Of a stretch of 64,000 nucleotides of DNA, positions 50,715-62,355 are shown one piece after another. The translations under genes were made by a program, and so were the position numbers. The notes below the pieces were generated by a model, which had not been told where the DNA came from, ran no database searches, and was given only the letters and a program-made list of their open reading frames with translations. This DNA is from Burkholderiales bacterium. GTDB taxonomy: Bacteria; Pseudomonadota; Gammaproteobacteria; Burkholderiales; Burkholderiaceae_C. The DNA lies in NCBI GenBank assembly GCA_016185015.1, contig JACPOI010000036.1, positions 186,001 to 250,000 of the forward strand, in the 5' to 3' direction. Within the stretch, counting starts at the first letter, position 1; each line of letters begins with the position of its first letter.

Positions 50715-50826
50715 CCTGAGTCAATAAATCCGGAATTTCTCCCCGGGGCGAGGGGGGAATTCGGAGTAAACTCCAAGGCTTGCCGGGTGAGCTATCAGAC
50801 CCTCATGCAAGCCTGGCAACAGAGAC

Positions 50827-50911
50827 AAGCCGTCGTGGTGAAATTGGTAGACACGCTATCTTGAGGGGGTAGTGGCGAAAGCTGTGCGAGTTCGAGTCTC
50901 GCCGACGGCAC
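50827..50911 (+). tRNA. tRNA-Leu (anticodon GAG)
   Basis: The 85-nt gene has the acceptor stem GCCGTCG (50827-50833) with CGACGGC (50901-50907), an anticodon stem CTATC/GGTAG with the GAG anticodon at 50861-50863, a long variable arm as expected for Leu, and TTCGAGT in the T-arm. The CCA end is encoded (50909-50911). It lies between secG and nuoA. Confidence 0.97.
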
Positions 50912-50968
50912 CAGATAAATGACCGTCCGGGTACAGCCCGGGCGGCCCAACGGTGATCAGCATTCAAG

Positions 50969-51328
50969 ATGAGCCTCGATCAGTACCTTCCCGTCCTTCT
51001 GTTCATCTTGGTCGGCATTGCCGTCGGGGTCATCCCCCAGGTCATCGGCTATGTCCTGGGCCCCAATCGGCCCGATGCGGCCAAAAATTCTCCCTACGAG
51101 TGTGGTTTCGAAGCGTTTGAAGACGCGCGCATGAAATTCGACGTGCGCTACTACCTCGTGGCCATCCTCTTCATCCTGTTCGACCTGGAAATCGCCTTCC
51201 TCTTCCCCTGGGCCGTGGCGCTCAAGGAAGTGGGTGCGGTGGGTTTCTGGGCGGCCATGGTGTTCATCGCTATCCTCGTCGTGGGTTTTGCCTACGAGTG
51301 GAAAAAGGGCGCCCTCGATTGGGAATGA
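50969..51328 (+). CDS. nuoA: NADH dehydrogenase subunit A
   Basis: A 119-residue membrane subunit of complex I with three helices and the conserved [40 protein letters not shown]. It starts the nuo operon 58 bp after the tRNA-Leu gene. Part of the proton-pumping membrane arm near the quinone site. Confidence 0.97.
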   Translation: MSLDQYLPVLLFILVGIAVGVIPQVIGYVLGPNRPDAAKNSPYECGFEAFEDARMKFDVRYYLVAILFILFDLEIAFLFPWAVALKEVGAVGFWAAMVFIAILVVGFAYEWKKGALDWE

Positions 51329-51355
51329 ACTGACTTACCGACAAGGATCGCTGCC

Positions 51356-51835
51356 ATGATTGAAGGCGTGATGAAAGAAGGCTTCGTCACCACCAGTTAC
51401 GACACGGTGGTGAACTGGGCCAAGACCGGCTCGCTCTGGCCCATGACCTTCGGCCTGGCCTGCTGCGCGGTCGAGATGATGCATGCGGCCGCCGCACGCT
51501 ACGACATCGGCCGCTTCGGCGCCGAGGTGTTCCGTGCCAGCCCGCGCCAGTCCGACCTGATGATCGTGGCTGGCACGCTGTGCAACAAGATGGCGCCGGC
51601 CCTGCGCAAGGTCTACGACCAGATGAGCGAGCCGCGCTGGGTCATCTCCATGGGCTCCTGCGCCAACGGTGGCGGTTATTACCACTACAGCTACTCTGTG
51701 GTGCGTGGCTGCGACCGCATCGTGCCGGTCGACGTCTACGTGCCGGGCTGCCCGCCCACGGCCGAGGCGCTGATCTACGGCATCATCCAGCTGCAGCAGA
51801 AGATCCGCCGCACGCAGACCATCGCCCGCGTCTGA
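51356..51835 (+). CDS. nuoB: NADH dehydrogenase subunit B
   Basis: A 159-residue peripheral subunit that binds the N2 [4Fe-4S] cluster. The cysteines are in [16 protein letters not shown] and [10 protein letters not shown]2 passes electrons to ubiquinone. 27 bp after nuoA in the nuo operon. Confidence 0.97.
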   Translation: MIEGVMKEGFVTTSYDTVVNWAKTGSLWPMTFGLACCAVEMMHAAAARYDIGRFGAEVFRASPRQSDLMIVAGTLCNKMAPALRKVYDQMSEPRWVISMGSCANGGGYYHYSYSVVRGCDRIVPVDVYVPGCPPTAEALIYGIIQLQQKIRRTQTIARV

Positions 51836-51845
51836 GGAATCACTG

Positions 51846-52454
51846 ATGACTGCTTTTGCCGTAAATCCCGAAGCCACCAAGGACGCCGTGGCTGCCGCTC
51901 TGGGCGGCAAGGCCCGCCGTATCGACGTCAAGCTGGGTGAAGTCACCGTCGAGGTCGCACCCCAGGACTACCTGGCCGCGGCCCGCGTCCTGCGTGATGC
52001 GCCTGGCTGCCAGTTTGAGCAATTGATCGACCTGTGCGGTGTCGATTACTCCGCCTGGGGCGAGGGCGCCTGGGAAGGTGCACGCTTCTGCGTGGTGTCG
52101 CACCTGCTGTCGGTCAGCCTGAACCAGCGCGTGCGCCTCAAGGTCTTCGCGACCGATGACGATTTCCCGGTGGTCGATTCGCTCACCGACGTCTGGCACG
52201 CGGCCAACTGGTACGAGCGCGAGGCCTTCGACCTCTACGGCATCGTCTTCGAAGGCCACGACGATCTGCGCCGCATCCTGACCGACTACGGCTTCATCGG
52301 CCACCCCTTCCGCAAGGACTTCCCCCTGTCCGGTCACGTCGAGATGCGCTACGACGCAGAGCTCAAGCGCGTGATCTACCAGCCGGTGAGCATCGAGCCG
52401 CGCGAGATCACGCCCCGCATCATCCGTGAAGACAACTACGGCGGATTGAAATAA
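51846..52454 (+). CDS. nuoC: NADH dehydrogenase subunit C
   Basis: A 202-residue 30-kDa-type subunit of the complex I connecting part, with the family motif [49 protein letters not shown]. In E. coli nuoC and nuoD are fused; here they are separate, as usual in beta-proteobacteria. 10 bp after nuoB. Confidence 0.97.
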   Translation: MTAFAVNPEATKDAVAAALGGKARRIDVKLGEVTVEVAPQDYLAAARVLRDAPGCQFEQLIDLCGVDYSAWGEGAWEGARFCVVSHLLSVSLNQRVRLKVFATDDDFPVVDSLTDVWHAANWYEREAFDLYGIVFEGHDDLRRILTDYGFIGHPFRKDFPLSGHVEMRYDAELKRVIYQPVSIEPREITPRIIREDNYGGLK

Positions 52455-52456
52455 TC

Positions 52457-53710
52457 ATGGCCGAAATCAAGAACTACACCCTCAACTTCGGCCCGCAGCA
52501 CCCGGCTGCCCACGGCGTGCTGCGCCTGGTGCTCGAGCTCGACGGCGAAGTCGTCCAGCGTGCCGACCCGCACATCGGCCTGCTGCACCGCGCCACCGAG
52601 AAGCTGGCCGAGAGCAAGACCTACATCCAGTCGCTGCCCTATATGGACCGCCTGGACTACGTCTCGATGATGTGCAACGAGCAGGCCTACTGCCTGGCCA
52701 TCGAGAAGATGCTGGGTATCGAGGTGCCGCTGCGCGCCAAGTACATCCGCACCATGTTCGGTGAGATCACGCGCCTGCTCAACCATCTGATGTGGCTGGG
52801 CTCGCACGGCAACGACTGCGGCAGCTCCACCATCCTGATCTACACCTTCCGCGAGCGCGAAGACCTGTTCGACATGTACGAGGCCGTCTCCGGCGCGCGC
52901 ATGCACGCAGCCTACTTCCGTCCGGGCGGCGTCTACCGCGACCTGCCCGACAGCATGCCGCAGCACAAGGTCAGCAAGATCCGCAACGCCAAAGCGATCG
53001 CCGGGATCAACGCCAACCGCCAGGGTTCACTGCTGGACTTCATCGACGACTTCTGCGCGCGTTTCCCCAAGTGCGTGGACGAGTACGAGACCCTGCTGAC
53101 CGACAACCGTATCTGGAAGCAGCGCACGGTCGGCATCGGCGTGGTCACCGCCGAGCGCGCCCTGAACCTGGGCATGACCGGCCCCATGCTGCGCGGCTCG
53201 GGCATCGCCTGGGACCTGCGCAAGACCCAGCCCTACGATGCCTACGACCGGGTCGACTTCGACATCCCGGTGGGCAAGACCGGCGACAGCTACGACCGCT
53301 ACCTGGTGCGCGTGCAGGAGATGCGCGAGTCCAACCGCATCATCCAGCAGTGCTCGGCCTGGCTGCGCGCCAACCCCGGCCCGGTGATCACGGACAACCA
53401 CAAGGTGGCGCCGCCGGCCCGCGAGGCGATGAAGTCCAACATGGAAGAGCTGATCCACCACTTCAAGCTCTTCACCGAAGGTTTCCGCGTGCCCGCCGGC
53501 GAGGCCTATGCCGCCGTCGAGCACCCCAAGGGCGAGTTCGGCATCTACATGGTGAGCGACGGTGCCAACAAACCCTATCGCCTCAAGATTCGTGCCCCGG
53601 GCTTTGCCCACCTGGCCACGCTCGATGAGCTCGCCCGCGGCCACATGCTGGCCGACGCGGTGGCCATCATCGGCACCCTGGATATCGTGTTTGGAGAGAT
53701 TGACCGATGA
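52457..53710 (+). CDS. nuoD: NADH dehydrogenase subunit D
   Basis: A 417-residue 49-kDa-type subunit that with NuoB forms the quinone site. Family marks are [32 protein letters not shown], the [17 protein letters not shown] segment and the C-terminal DIVFGEIDR. Begins 2 bp after nuoC and overlaps nuoE by 4 bp. Confidence 0.97.
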   Translation: MAEIKNYTLNFGPQHPAAHGVLRLVLELDGEVVQRADPHIGLLHRATEKLAESKTYIQSLPYMDRLDYVSMMCNEQAYCLAIEKMLGIEVPLRAKYIRTMFGEITRLLNHLMWLGSHGNDCGSSTILIYTFREREDLFDMYEAVSGARMHAAYFRPGGVYRDLPDSMPQHKVSKIRNAKAIAGINANRQGSLLDFIDDFCARFPKCVDEYETLLTDNRIWKQRTVGIGVVTAERALNLGMTGPMLRGSGIAWDLRKTQPYDAYDRVDFDIPVGKTGDSYDRYLVRVQEMRESNRIIQQCSAWLRANPGPVITDNHKVAPPAREAMKSNMEELIHHFKLFTEGFRVPAGEAYAAVEHPKGEFGIYMVSDGANKPYRLKIRAPGFAHLATLDELARGHMLADAVAIIGTLDIVFGEIDR

Positions 53711-54195
53711 TCTCTGAGTCCATCAAAGCGCGCTTCGCCAAGGAAGTCGCCAAATACCCGGCCGAGCAGAAGCAGTCTGCCGTCATGGCCTGCCTGGCCA
53801 TCGTGCAGCAGGAGTTCGGCCACGTCAGCACCGACAGCGAGGCCGAAGTTGCCAGCTATCTCGGCATGCCGGCCATGGCCGTGCATGAGGTGACGACCTT
53901 CTACAACATGTACAACCAGCGTCCGCTGGGCAAGTACAAGCTCAACGTCTGCACCAACCTGCCGTGCCAGTTGCGTGATGGCCAGAAGGCCCTGCACCAC
54001 CTGGAGCGCAAGCTGGGCATCAGCATGGGCGAGACCACGGCCGACGGCCTGTTCACGCTGCAGCAGAGCGAATGCCAGGGCGCCTGCGCCGATGCGCCGG
54101 TGTTGCTGGTCAACGACCGCACCATGTGCAGTTTCATGAGCAACGACAAGCTGGACCAGCTGATCGACGGCCTGAAGGCTGGAGGGGCCAAGTGA
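53707..54195 (+). CDS. nuoE: NADH dehydrogenase subunit E
   Basis: A 162-residue 24-kDa-type subunit that carries the N1a [2Fe-2S] cluster. The cysteines are in CTNLPCQL and CQGACADAP. With NuoF and NuoG it forms the NADH-oxidising tip. Overlaps nuoD by 4 bp and nuoF by 1 bp. Confidence 0.96.
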   Translation: MISESIKARFAKEVAKYPAEQKQSAVMACLAIVQQEFGHVSTDSEAEVASYLGMPAMAVHEVTTFYNMYNQRPLGKYKLNVCTNLPCQLRDGQKALHHLERKLGISMGETTADGLFTLQQSECQGACADAPVLLVNDRTMCSFMSNDKLDQLIDGLKAGGAK

Positions 54196-55547
54196 TGTCG
54201 GTTGAAAAACTTCTTTCGCAGTTCGCCGCCACCGGCGCCGAGACCTGCTTCCACAACCGCCACATCGAACCCCAGATCTACGCCGGCCTCAACGGCAGCA
54301 ACTGGCACCTCAAGGACTACGAGGCACGCGGCGGCTACCAGGCCCTGCGCAAGATCCTGGGCAAGGACGGCGGCGAAGGCCTCACGCAAGACCAGGTGAT
54401 TGCCACCGTCAAAGAGTCCGCCCTGCGCGGCCGTGGCGGCGCCGGTTTCCCCACCGGCCTGAAGTGGAGCTTCATGCCGCGGCAGTTCCCGGGTCAGAAG
54501 TACCTGGTGTGCAACTCCGACGAGGGCGAGCCCGGGACCTGCAAGGACCGCGACATCCTCATGTACAACCCGCACATCGTGATCGAGGGCATGGCCATCG
54601 CGGCCTACGCCATGGGCATCACGGTGGGCTACAACTACATCCACGGCGAGATCTTCCAGGTCTATGACCGTTTCGAGGCTGCGCTGGAAGAGGCGCGTGC
54701 CGCCGGCCTGCTGGGTAACAACATCGCGGGCAGCAACTTCAGCTTTCAGCTGCATGCGGCCCACGGTTTCGGCGCCTACATCTGCGGCGAAGAGACCGCG
54801 CTGCTCGAATCGCTCGAAGGTAAGAAGGGCCAGCCGCGTTTCAAGCCGCCGTTCCCGGCCAGCTTCGGCCTCTACGGCAAGCCGACCACGATCAACAACA
54901 CCGAGACCTTCGCGGCCGTGCCCTGGATCATCCGCAACGGCGGCCAGGCCTACCTCGAGTGCGGCAAGCCCAACAACGGCGGCACCAAGATCTATTCGAT
55001 CAGCGGTGACGTCGAGCGCCCGGGCAACTACGAAATCCCCATGGGCACGCCCTTTGCCAAGCTGCTGGAGCTCGCCGGTGGCGTGCGCGGCGGCAAGAAG
55101 CTCAAGGCCGTGATCCCCGGCGGTTCCTCCGCCCCGGTGCTGCCGGCCGACATCATGATGCAGTGCACGATGGACTACGACTCCATCGCCAAGGCCGGCT
55201 CCATGCTGGGCTCGGGTGCCGTCATCGTGATGGACGAGACGCGCTGCATGGTCAAGGCGCTGCAACGCCTGAGCTACTTCTACATGCACGAGTCGTGCGG
55301 CCAGTGCACGCCCTGCCGCGAAGGCACGGGCTGGCTCTCGCGCGTGGTCGACCGCATCGAAAACGGCCAGGGCCGTCCGGAAGATCTGGACCTGCTGGAC
55401 AACGTCGCCGAGAACATCCAGGGCCGCACCATCTGCGCGCTGGGCGACGCGGCGGCCATGCCGGTGCGCGCCATGATCAAGCACTTCCGTCCCGAATTCG
55501 AACATCACGTGGCCCACAAGACCTGCCTGGTCCCGGCCTACGTCTGA
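54195..55547 (+). CDS. nuoF: NADH dehydrogenase subunit F
   Basis: A 450-residue 51-kDa-type subunit that oxidises NADH. It has the glycine-rich NADH/FMN site [30 protein letters not shown] and the N3 [4Fe-4S] ligands [12 protein letters not shown] plus a later cysteine. Start at 54195 overlaps the nuoE stop (TGATG); the open frame upstream is only the nuoE gene. Confidence 0.97.
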   Translation: MSVEKLLSQFAATGAETCFHNRHIEPQIYAGLNGSNWHLKDYEARGGYQALRKILGKDGGEGLTQDQVIATVKESALRGRGGAGFPTGLKWSFMPRQFPGQKYLVCNSDEGEPGTCKDRDILMYNPHIVIEGMAIAAYAMGITVGYNYIHGEIFQVYDRFEAALEEARAAGLLGNNIAGSNFSFQLHAAHGFGAYICGEETALLESLEGKKGQPRFKPPFPASFGLYGKPTTINNTETFAAVPWIIRNGGQAYLECGKPNNGGTKIYSISGDVERPGNYEIPMGTPFAKLLELAGGVRGGKKLKAVIPGGSSAPVLPADIMMQCTMDYDSIAKAGSMLGSGAVIVMDETRCMVKALQRLSYFYMHESCGQCTPCREGTGWLSRVVDRIENGQGRPEDLDLLDNVAENIQGRTICALGDAAAMPVRAMIKHFRPEFEHHVAHKTCLVPAYV

Positions 55548-55569
55548 GCGACATAGCGAGCATACGAAC

Positions 55570-57681
55570 ATGGTTGAAATCGAACTCGACGGCAAGAAGG
55601 TAGAGATCCAGGAAGGCAGCATGGTCATGCATGCGGCCGAGAAATCCGGCGTCTACATTCCGCATTTCTGCTACCACAAGAAACTCAGCATCGCGGCCAA
55701 CTGCCGCATGTGCCTGGTGGACGTGGAGAAGGCGCCCAAGCCCATGCCGGCCTGCGCCACCCCCGTCACGCAGGGCATGATCGTGCGCACCAAGACCGAC
55801 AAGGCCCTCAAGGCCCAGAAGTCGGTCATGGAGTTCCTGCTGATCAACCACCCGCTGGACTGCCCCATCTGTGACCAGGGCGGCGAGTGCCAGCTGCAGG
55901 ACCTGGCCGTGGGCTACGGTGCTTCCGCCTCGCGCTACGAGGAAGAGAAGCGCGTGGTTTTCCACAAGGACGTGGGCCCGCTGATCTCCATGGAAGAGAT
56001 GAGCCGCTGCATCCACTGCACGCGCTGCGTGCGCTTCGGCCAGGAAGTCGCCGGCGTGATGGAGCTCGGCATGAGCCACCGCGGCGAGCATTCCGAGATC
56101 GAGACCTTTGTCGGCCATTCGGTGGATTCCGAACTGTCGGGCAACATGATCGACATCTGCCCGGTGGGCGCGCTCACCAGCAAGCCTTTCCGTTACCAGG
56201 CCCGTACCTGGGAGCTGGGCCGCCGCAAGTCGGTCAGCCCGCATGACTCCACCGGCGCCAACCTGATCGTGCAGGTCAAGAACAACCGGGTCCTGCGTGT
56301 CGTCCCCCTGGAAAACGAAGACGTCAACGAGTGCTGGATCGCCGACCGCGACCGCTACTCCTACGAAGCCCTCGACAGCTCCGACCGCCTGAGCAGCCCC
56401 ATGATCAAGCAGGGCGGCCAGTGGCAGGAAGTCGATTGGCAGACCGCGCTCGAGTACGTCGCCAACGGCCTGAAGACCATCAAGAACGACCACGGTGCCA
56501 ACAGCATCGGTGCCCTGGTCAGCCCGCACAGCACGCTCGAAGAGCTCTACCTGGCCGCCGGCCTTATGCGCGGCCTGGGCAGCGACAACATCGACTACCG
56601 CCTGCGCAACGCCGAGTTCGGCAAGGCCGAAGGGGTTCGCTGGCTGGGCCTGCCCATCGCCGCACTCACGCAGCTGCAGCGCGTGCTGGTCGTCGGCAGC
56701 AACCTGCGCAAGGACCATCCGCTGTTCGCGCAGCGCATCCGCCAGGCCGTGCGCCACGGCGCACAGCTCAGCACCATCACCTCCAAGAGCCTGTACCAGA
56801 GCGCCGACGCCTGGGCCATGAAGGTGGCCAATGCACAGGTGGCGCCGGCTGCACAGTGGGCACAGGCCCTGGCCAATCTGGCTGCGGCCATCGCGGCAGA
56901 GAAGGGCGTCACCGCCCCGGCCGCCGGCCAGGCCACGCCCGAAGCCAAGGCCATCGCATCCTCGCTGCTCGGTGGCGAGCGCAAGGCTGTGCTGCTGGGC
57001 AATGCCGCCGCACACGCTGCCAACGCCTCCAGCCTGCTGGCCCTGGCCAACTGGATCGGTGCCCAGACGGGCGCCAGCGTCGGTTACCTGACCGAAGCCG
57101 CCAACACCGTGGGCGCGCAATGGGTCGGTGCCCAGCCGCAGGCTGCAGGCCTGAACGCCGCGCAGATGCTGGGTGGCAAGCTCAAGGCCGCCTTGCTGCT
57201 GGCCGTCGAGCCCGAATACGACACGGCTGCCGGCCAGGCCGCTGCGGCCGCGCTGGACCAGGCCGAGATGGTCGTCACGCTCAGCCCCTTCAAGACCAAC
57301 CTGGCCTTCAGCGACGTGCTGCTGCCCATCGCACCGTTCAGCGAGACCTCGGGCAGCTTCGTCAACGCCGAAGGCCGCCTGCAGAGCTTCCACGCCGTGG
57401 TCAAGCCCCAGGGCGAGACGCGCCCGGCCTGGAAGGTGTTGCGTGTGCTGGGCAATCTGCTGGGCCTGCCCGGCTTCGAGTTCGAATCCTCGCAGGACGT
57501 GCTGGCTGCGGCCACCGCCCAGCCCGCGAAGCTCTCCAACGCCACGCAGGCAACCATCAACGTCGCTGCCACCGCGGGTGAGCCGGTGGTCGCTTCCATC
57601 TACCAACTCGACGGCCTGGTCCGTCGCGCGCCGTCGCTGCAATTGACGGCCGACGCCCGTGAACAAGGGGTAGCCGCATGA
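55570..57681 (+). CDS. nuoG: NADH dehydrogenase subunit G
   Basis: A 703-residue 75-kDa-type subunit. The N-terminal ferredoxin-like domain holds cysteines for N1b ([15 protein letters not shown]), N4 and N5 ([25 protein letters not shown]). The rest is a molybdopterin-oxidoreductase-like domain without Mo. The C-terminal half is Ala-rich ([21 protein letters not shown]). Overlaps nuoH by 4 bp. Confidence 0.96.
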   Translation: MVEIELDGKKVEIQEGSMVMHAAEKSGVYIPHFCYHKKLSIAANCRMCLVDVEKAPKPMPACATPVTQGMIVRTKTDKALKAQKSVMEFLLINHPLDCPICDQGGECQLQDLAVGYGASASRYEEEKRVVFHKDVGPLISMEEMSRCIHCTRCVRFGQEVAGVMELGMSHRGEHSEIETFVGHSVDSELSGNMIDICPVGALTSKPFRYQARTWELGRRKSVSPHDSTGANLIVQVKNNRVLRVVPLENEDVNECWIADRDRYSYEALDSSDRLSSPMIKQGGQWQEVDWQTALEYVANGLKTIKNDHGANSIGALVSPHSTLEELYLAAGLMRGLGSDNIDYRLRNAEFGKAEGVRWLGLPIAALTQLQRVLVVGSNLRKDHPLFAQRIRQAVRHGAQLSTITSKSLYQSADAWAMKVANAQVAPAAQWAQALANLAAAIAAEKGVTAPAAGQATPEAKAIASSLLGGERKAVLLGNAAAHAANASSLLALANWIGAQTGASVGYLTEAANTVGAQWVGAQPQAAGLNAAQMLGGKLKAALLLAVEPEYDTAAGQAAAAALDQAEMVVTLSPFKTNLAFSDVLLPIAPFSETSGSFVNAEGRLQSFHAVVKPQGETRPAWKVLRVLGNLLGLPGFEFESSQDVLAAATAQPAKLSNATQATINVAATAGEPVVASIYQLDGLVRRAPSLQLTADAREQGVAA

Positions 57682-58760
57682 TCGATGCGTTTTACAACGG
57701 CGGCCTGAACCTGATCGCCGCCAGCTGGTGGGCCACGATGGCCTGGCCGGTGCTCTGGATCCTGATCAAGATCGTCTGCGTGCTCGCGCCGCTGATGGGT
57801 GCCGTGGCTTACCTGACGCTGTGGGAGCGCAAGCTGCTGGGTTTCATGCAGGTGCGTTTTGGCCCCAACCGCGTGGGCCCCTTCGGCCTGCTGCAGCCCA
57901 TCGCCGATGCGCTCAAGCTGCTGACCAAGGAAATCATCCAGCCGACCGCGGCCGCCAAGGGTCTGTTCGTGCTCGGCCCCATCATGGCCATCATGCCGGC
58001 GCTGGCTGCCTGGGTGGCGATTCCCTTCGGGCCGGATGTGGCGCTGACCAACATCAACACCGGCCTGTTGCTGATCATGGCGATCACCTCGATCGAGGTC
58101 TACGGCGTCATCATCGCGGGCTGGGCTTCCAACTCCAAGTACGCCTTCCTGGGCGCACTGCGCGCCTCGGCGCAGATGGTGAGCTACGAGATCGCCATGG
58201 GCTTCTGCTTCCTGGTGGTGCTCATGGTCTCGGGCAGCATGAACCTGACCGACATCGTGCTGGGGCAGGGCGAGGGCTACTTCGCCGACAAGGGCCTGGG
58301 CATCCTGTCCTGGAACTGGCTGCCGCTGCTGCCGATCTTCCTGGTCTACCTGATCTCCGGCGTGGCCGAGACCAACCGTCACCCCTTCGACGTGGTCGAG
58401 GGTGAGGCCGAGATCGTGGCCGGCCACATGGTCGAGTACTCGGGCATGGGCTTTGCCATCTTCTTCCTGGCCGAATACGCCAGCATGTGGCTGGTCTCCA
58501 TCCTGGCCGTGATCATGTTCCTGGGCGGCTGGCTGTCGCCGATCGACAGCGCGCTGTTCAACTGGATTCCGGGCTGGATCTGGCTGGGCCTCAAGACGTT
58601 CGTCGTGGTGTCCATGTTCATCTGGATCCGCGCCACCTTCCCGCGTTTCCGCTACGACCAGATCATGCGTCTGGGCTGGAAGATCTTCATCCCGGTCACC
58701 CTGGTGTGGCTGCTCGTCGTCGGCATCTGGATGCAGACGTCGTGGAACATCTGGAACTAA
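57678..58760 (+). CDS. nuoH: NADH dehydrogenase subunit H
   Basis: A 360-residue ND1-type membrane subunit with about eight helices that shapes the quinone tunnel. Family marks are [37 protein letters not shown] and [19 protein letters not shown]. Overlaps nuoG by 4 bp. Confidence 0.97.
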   Translation: MIDAFYNGGLNLIAASWWATMAWPVLWILIKIVCVLAPLMGAVAYLTLWERKLLGFMQVRFGPNRVGPFGLLQPIADALKLLTKEIIQPTAAAKGLFVLGPIMAIMPALAAWVAIPFGPDVALTNINTGLLLIMAITSIEVYGVIIAGWASNSKYAFLGALRASAQMVSYEIAMGFCFLVVLMVSGSMNLTDIVLGQGEGYFADKGLGILSWNWLPLLPIFLVYLISGVAETNRHPFDVVEGEAEIVAGHMVEYSGMGFAIFFLAEYASMWLVSILAVIMFLGGWLSPIDSALFNWIPGWIWLGLKTFVVVSMFIWIRATFPRFRYDQIMRLGWKIFIPVTLVWLLVVGIWMQTSWNIWN

Positions 58761-59279
58761 ATGGGTCACGACATGGCTGCTGCTGCTTCGACCTTTTCCC
58801 TCAAGGACTTCTTCAAGAGCTTCATGCTCGTGGAGCTCTTCAAGGGCATGGCCCTGACGGGCCGTTACGCGTTCGCCCGCAAGGTGACGATCCAGTACCC
58901 CGAAGAGAAGACCCCGCTGTCGCCGCGCTTCCGCGGCCTGCATGCCCTGCGCCGTTATGACAATGGCGAGGAGCGCTGCATCGCCTGCAAGCTCTGCGAG
59001 GCCGTGTGCCCGGCCATGGCCATCACCATCGAGTCCGAAGTGCGCAAGGACGGCAGCCGCCGCACCACGCGCTACGACATCGACCTGACCAAGTGCATCT
59101 TCTGCGGCTTCTGCGAAGAAAGCTGCCCGGTGGACTCCATCGTCGAGACCCACATCCTCGAATACCACGGCGAAAAGCGCGGTGACCTGTACTTCACCAA
59201 GGACATGCTGCTGGCCGTGGGTGACCGCTACGAGACCGAGATCGCTGCCGCCCGCGCGGCCGATGCGAAATACCGCTGA
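58761..59279 (+). CDS. nuoI: NADH dehydrogenase subunit I
   Basis: A 172-residue TYKY-type subunit with two classic ferredoxin motifs, [12 protein letters not shown] and [12 protein letters not shown], for the N6a and N6b [4Fe-4S] clusters. It starts directly after the nuoH stop; an ATG at 58773 is a possible alternative start. Confidence 0.96.
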   Translation: MGHDMAAAASTFSLKDFFKSFMLVELFKGMALTGRYAFARKVTIQYPEEKTPLSPRFRGLHALRRYDNGEERCIACKLCEAVCPAMAITIESEVRKDGSRRTTRYDIDLTKCIFCGFCEESCPVDSIVETHILEYHGEKRGDLYFTKDMLLAVGDRYETEIAAARAADAKYR

Positions 59280-59306
59280 GCCGCCAGGAAACACCAAGAA
59301 ACGATC

Positions 59307-59954
59307 ATGGACGTCAAAACCGGCTTCTTCTTCCTGTTCTCCGTTGTGCTGCTGTTCGCAGCCTTCCGGGTCATCACGGCACGCAATCCCGTGCACGCCG
59401 TGCTCTTCCTCATGCTGTCCTTCTCGCAGGCCTCGGCCATCTGGCTGCTGCTGAAGGCCGAGTTCCTGGCCATCACCCTGGTGCTGGTCTACCTCGGTGC
59501 GGTGATGGTGCTCTTCCTCTTCGTGGTCATGATGCTCGACATCAAGATCGACCAGCTGCGCCAGGGCTTCTGGAAGCACCTGCCGCTGGCCGTGACCCTG
59601 GGCGCCGTCGTGGTGCTGGAGATGGCCGCTGTGCTGCTGACGGGCTTTCGCGTCAGCGACGAACCGGCCGTGGCCCAGGTCATCGGCCAGCCGGCGGCGA
59701 ATGTCGACAACGCCAAGGAGCTGGGTATCCTGCTCTACACCGAATACGTCTACCCGATCCAGGTGGCCGCCTGCATCCTGCTGGTGGCCATGATCGCCGC
59801 CATCGCGCTCACGCTGCGTCAGCGCAAGGACAGCAAGGCCATCGACCCGTCCATCCAGGTGCGCGTGCGCGCCAGCGAGCGCATGTCCATCGTGAAAGTC
59901 GAGACCACCCGCGCCGCGCCCCCGGCCGCCGCGCCCGAGGAGAACAAGCCATGA
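59307..59954 (+). CDS. nuoJ: NADH dehydrogenase subunit J
   Basis: A 215-residue ND6-type subunit with five predicted helices ([51 protein letters not shown]). A hydrophilic C-terminal tail (about residues 165-215) ends in Ala/Pro/Glu. Overlaps nuoK by 4 bp. Confidence 0.95.
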   Translation: MDVKTGFFFLFSVVLLFAAFRVITARNPVHAVLFLMLSFSQASAIWLLLKAEFLAITLVLVYLGAVMVLFLFVVMMLDIKIDQLRQGFWKHLPLAVTLGAVVVLEMAAVLLTGFRVSDEPAVAQVIGQPAANVDNAKELGILLYTEYVYPIQVAACILLVAMIAAIALTLRQRKDSKAIDPSIQVRVRASERMSIVKVETTRAAPPAAAPEENKP

Positions 59955-60259
59955 CCCTGACCCTGGGACACTACCTGACGCTGGGCGCCGCGCTGTTCGC
60001 CATCGCGGTGGTCGGCATCTTCCTGAACCGCAAGAACCTGATCGTGCTGCTGATGGCCATCGAGCTGATGCTGCTGGCGGTCAACCTGAATTTCGTGGCC
60101 TTCTCGCACTATCTGGGCGACATGCACGGCCAGGTCTTCGTGTTCTTCATTCTTACCGTGGCAGCGGCCGAGTCGGCCATCGGCCTGGCCATCCTGGTGC
60201 TGCTGTTCCGCAACAAGTCCAGCATCAATGTGGACGAACTCAACACGCTCAAGGGCTGA
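59951..60259 (+). CDS. nuoK: NADH dehydrogenase subunit K
   Basis: A 102-residue ND4L-type subunit with three helices and the conserved glutamates in [16 protein letters not shown] and [13 protein letters not shown] that belong to the proton path. Confidence 0.96.
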   Translation: MTLTLGHYLTLGAALFAIAVVGIFLNRKNLIVLLMAIELMLLAVNLNFVAFSHYLGDMHGQVFVFFILTVAAAESAIGLAILVLLFRNKSSINVDELNTLKG

Positions 60260-60287
60260 ACCCGCAGGTTCATCAAGGTACTAGAAG

Positions 60288-62342
60288 ATGAGTCAAACCC
60301 TGAATGCATCCACCCTGCTGGCCGTGCCGCTGGCGCCGCTGGTCGGTTCCGTGCTGGCCGGTATTCTCGGCACCCAGCTGGGCGGCAACTGGATCGGCCG
60401 CCGCCTCTCGCACAGCTTCACCATCCTGGGTGTGCTGGTGGCCTTCATCATCTCCGCCATGACGCTCAAGAGCGTGGCCATGGACGGTGCGCGCTTCAAC
60501 GAAACCATCTACGAGTGGATGGTGGTTGGCGGCCTGAAGATGGAAATCGGCTTCATGGTCGACGGCCTGACCGCCATGATGATGTGCGTGGTGACCTTCG
60601 TCTCGCTGATGGTGCACATCTACACCATCGGCTACATGGAAGAGGACGAGGGCTACAACCGCTTCTTCGCCTACATCTCCCTGTTCACCTTCTCCATGCT
60701 CATGCTGGTCATGAGCAACAACCTGCTGCAGCTGTTCTTCGGCTGGGAGGCGGTGGGCCTGGTGTCCTACCTGCTGATCGGCTTCTGGTTCAACAAGCCC
60801 ACGGCCATCTTCGCCAACATGAAGGCCTTCCTGGTCAACCGGGTGGGTGACTTCGGCTTCATCCTGGGCATCGGCCTGATCGCCGCCTACGCCGGCACGC
60901 TGAACTACATCGAAGTCTTCGCCAAGGCCACCGAGCTCGGCGCCATCGAGTTCCCCTGGTACATCCTGGGCCAGGACGCCATGCTGATCACCGTGATCTG
61001 CATCTGCCTGTTCATCGGCGCCATGGGCAAGTCGGCCCAGTTCCCGCTGCACGTCTGGCTGCCCGACTCCATGGAAGGCCCCACGCCCATCTCCGCGCTG
61101 ATCCACGCCGCCACCATGGTGACGGCCGGCATCTTCATGGTCGCGCGCATGTCACCGCTGTTCGAGCTGTCGGACACGGCCCTGAGCTTCATCATGGTGA
61201 TCGGCGCCATCACGGCCCTGTTCATGGGCTTCCTGGGCATCATCCAGAACGACATCAAGCGCGTGGTGGCCTATTCCACGCTCTCGCAGCTGGGTTACAT
61301 GACGGTGGCCCTGGGCGCCTCGGCCTACTCTGTCGCCGTGTTCCACCTGATGACGCACGCCTTCTTCAAGGCCCTGCTGTTCCTCGGCGCGGGCTCGGTC
61401 ATCATCGGCATGCACCACAACCAGGACATCCGCTGGATGGGCGGCGTGCGCAAGTACATGCCCATCACCTGGATCACCTCGCTGCTCGGTTCGCTGGCCC
61501 TGATCGGCACGCCGCTCTTCGCCGGCTTCTATTCCAAGGACAGCATCATCGAGGCGGTGCATGAGAGCCACCTCTGGGGTGCCGGTTTCGCCAACTTCGC
61601 GGTGCTGGCCGGTGTCTTCGTGACGGCCTTCTACTCCTTCCGCATGTACTTCCTGGTCTTCCACGGCAAGGAGCGCTACGACCAGAACCCCGATGCGCAC
61701 CATGACGACCATGGCCACCACGGCCATGACGATCACCATGAGCCGCACGAGTCGCCCTGGGTGGTGACAGTGCCGCTGGTGTTGCTGGCCATCCCCTCGG
61801 TGGTCATCGGTTACCTGACCATCCAGCCCATGCTGTACGGCGACTTCTTCAAGGACGCCATCTTCGTGGACGCCACCAAGCACCACGTGATGGTCGAGCT
61901 GGCCGAAGCCTTCCACGGCCCGCTGGCCATGGCCGCGCACGCCTTCAGCACGCTGCCTTTCTGGCTGGCGGTGGCCGGCGTGGCCACGGCGTATTACATG
62001 TACATGGTCAACCCGGCCGTGCCGGCGGCCATCAAGCGCGCCGTGCAACCGATCTACACCCTGCTGGAAAACAAGTACTACCTGGACTGGTTCAACGAGA
62101 ACGTCCTGGCGCGCGGCGCACGCATGCTGGGCATCGGTCTTTGGAAGGGTGGCGACCAGGCCGTGATCGACGGTACCCTGGTCAACGGTTCCTGGAAGTT
62201 GGTGGGCTGGGTGGCTGGCGTGGTGCGCTGGTTCCAGTCGGGTTACCTCTACCACTACGCCCTGGCCATGATCCTGGGCATCGTGGTCCTGATGACGTAT
62301 TTCGTGACCTGGCCCATGCTGGCCCAGTGGCTCGGCCGCTAA
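60288..62342 (+). CDS. nuoL: NADH dehydrogenase subunit L
   Basis: A 684-residue ND5-type antiporter-like subunit at the end of the membrane arm. Typical segments are FFGWEAVGLVSYLLIGFW, MGKSAQFPLHVWLPDSMEGPTPISALIHAATMVTAG and KRVVAYSTLSQLGYM. A His/Asp-rich loop at about residues 469-489 (HHDDHGHHGHDDHHEPHE) faces the solvent and may bind metal. The C-terminal part contains the lateral helix that runs along NuoM and NuoN. Confidence 0.96.
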   Translation: MSQTLNASTLLAVPLAPLVGSVLAGILGTQLGGNWIGRRLSHSFTILGVLVAFIISAMTLKSVAMDGARFNETIYEWMVVGGLKMEIGFMVDGLTAMMMCVVTFVSLMVHIYTIGYMEEDEGYNRFFAYISLFTFSMLMLVMSNNLLQLFFGWEAVGLVSYLLIGFWFNKPTAIFANMKAFLVNRVGDFGFILGIGLIAAYAGTLNYIEVFAKATELGAIEFPWYILGQDAMLITVICICLFIGAMGKSAQFPLHVWLPDSMEGPTPISALIHAATMVTAGIFMVARMSPLFELSDTALSFIMVIGAITALFMGFLGIIQNDIKRVVAYSTLSQLGYMTVALGASAYSVAVFHLMTHAFFKALLFLGAGSVIIGMHHNQDIRWMGGVRKYMPITWITSLLGSLALIGTPLFAGFYSKDSIIEAVHESHLWGAGFANFAVLAGVFVTAFYSFRMYFLVFHGKERYDQNPDAHHDDHGHHGHDDHHEPHESPWVVTVPLVLLAIPSVVIGYLTIQPMLYGDFFKDAIFVDATKHHVMVELAEAFHGPLAMAAHAFSTLPFWLAVAGVATAYYMYMVNPAVPAAIKRAVQPIYTLLENKYYLDWFNENVLARGARMLGIGLWKGGDQAVIDGTLVNGSWKLVGWVAGVVRWFQSGYLYHYALAMILGIVVLMTYFVTWPMLAQWLGR

Positions 62343-62355
62343 GGAGAATAAGAAC

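Noticed and set aside
50731-50765. Intrinsic terminator after secG (CCGGAATT ... AATTCGG around C- and G-runs).
   Set aside because: The stem is imperfect with a bulge and there is no T-run; the downstream tRNA-Leu gene is on the same strand.
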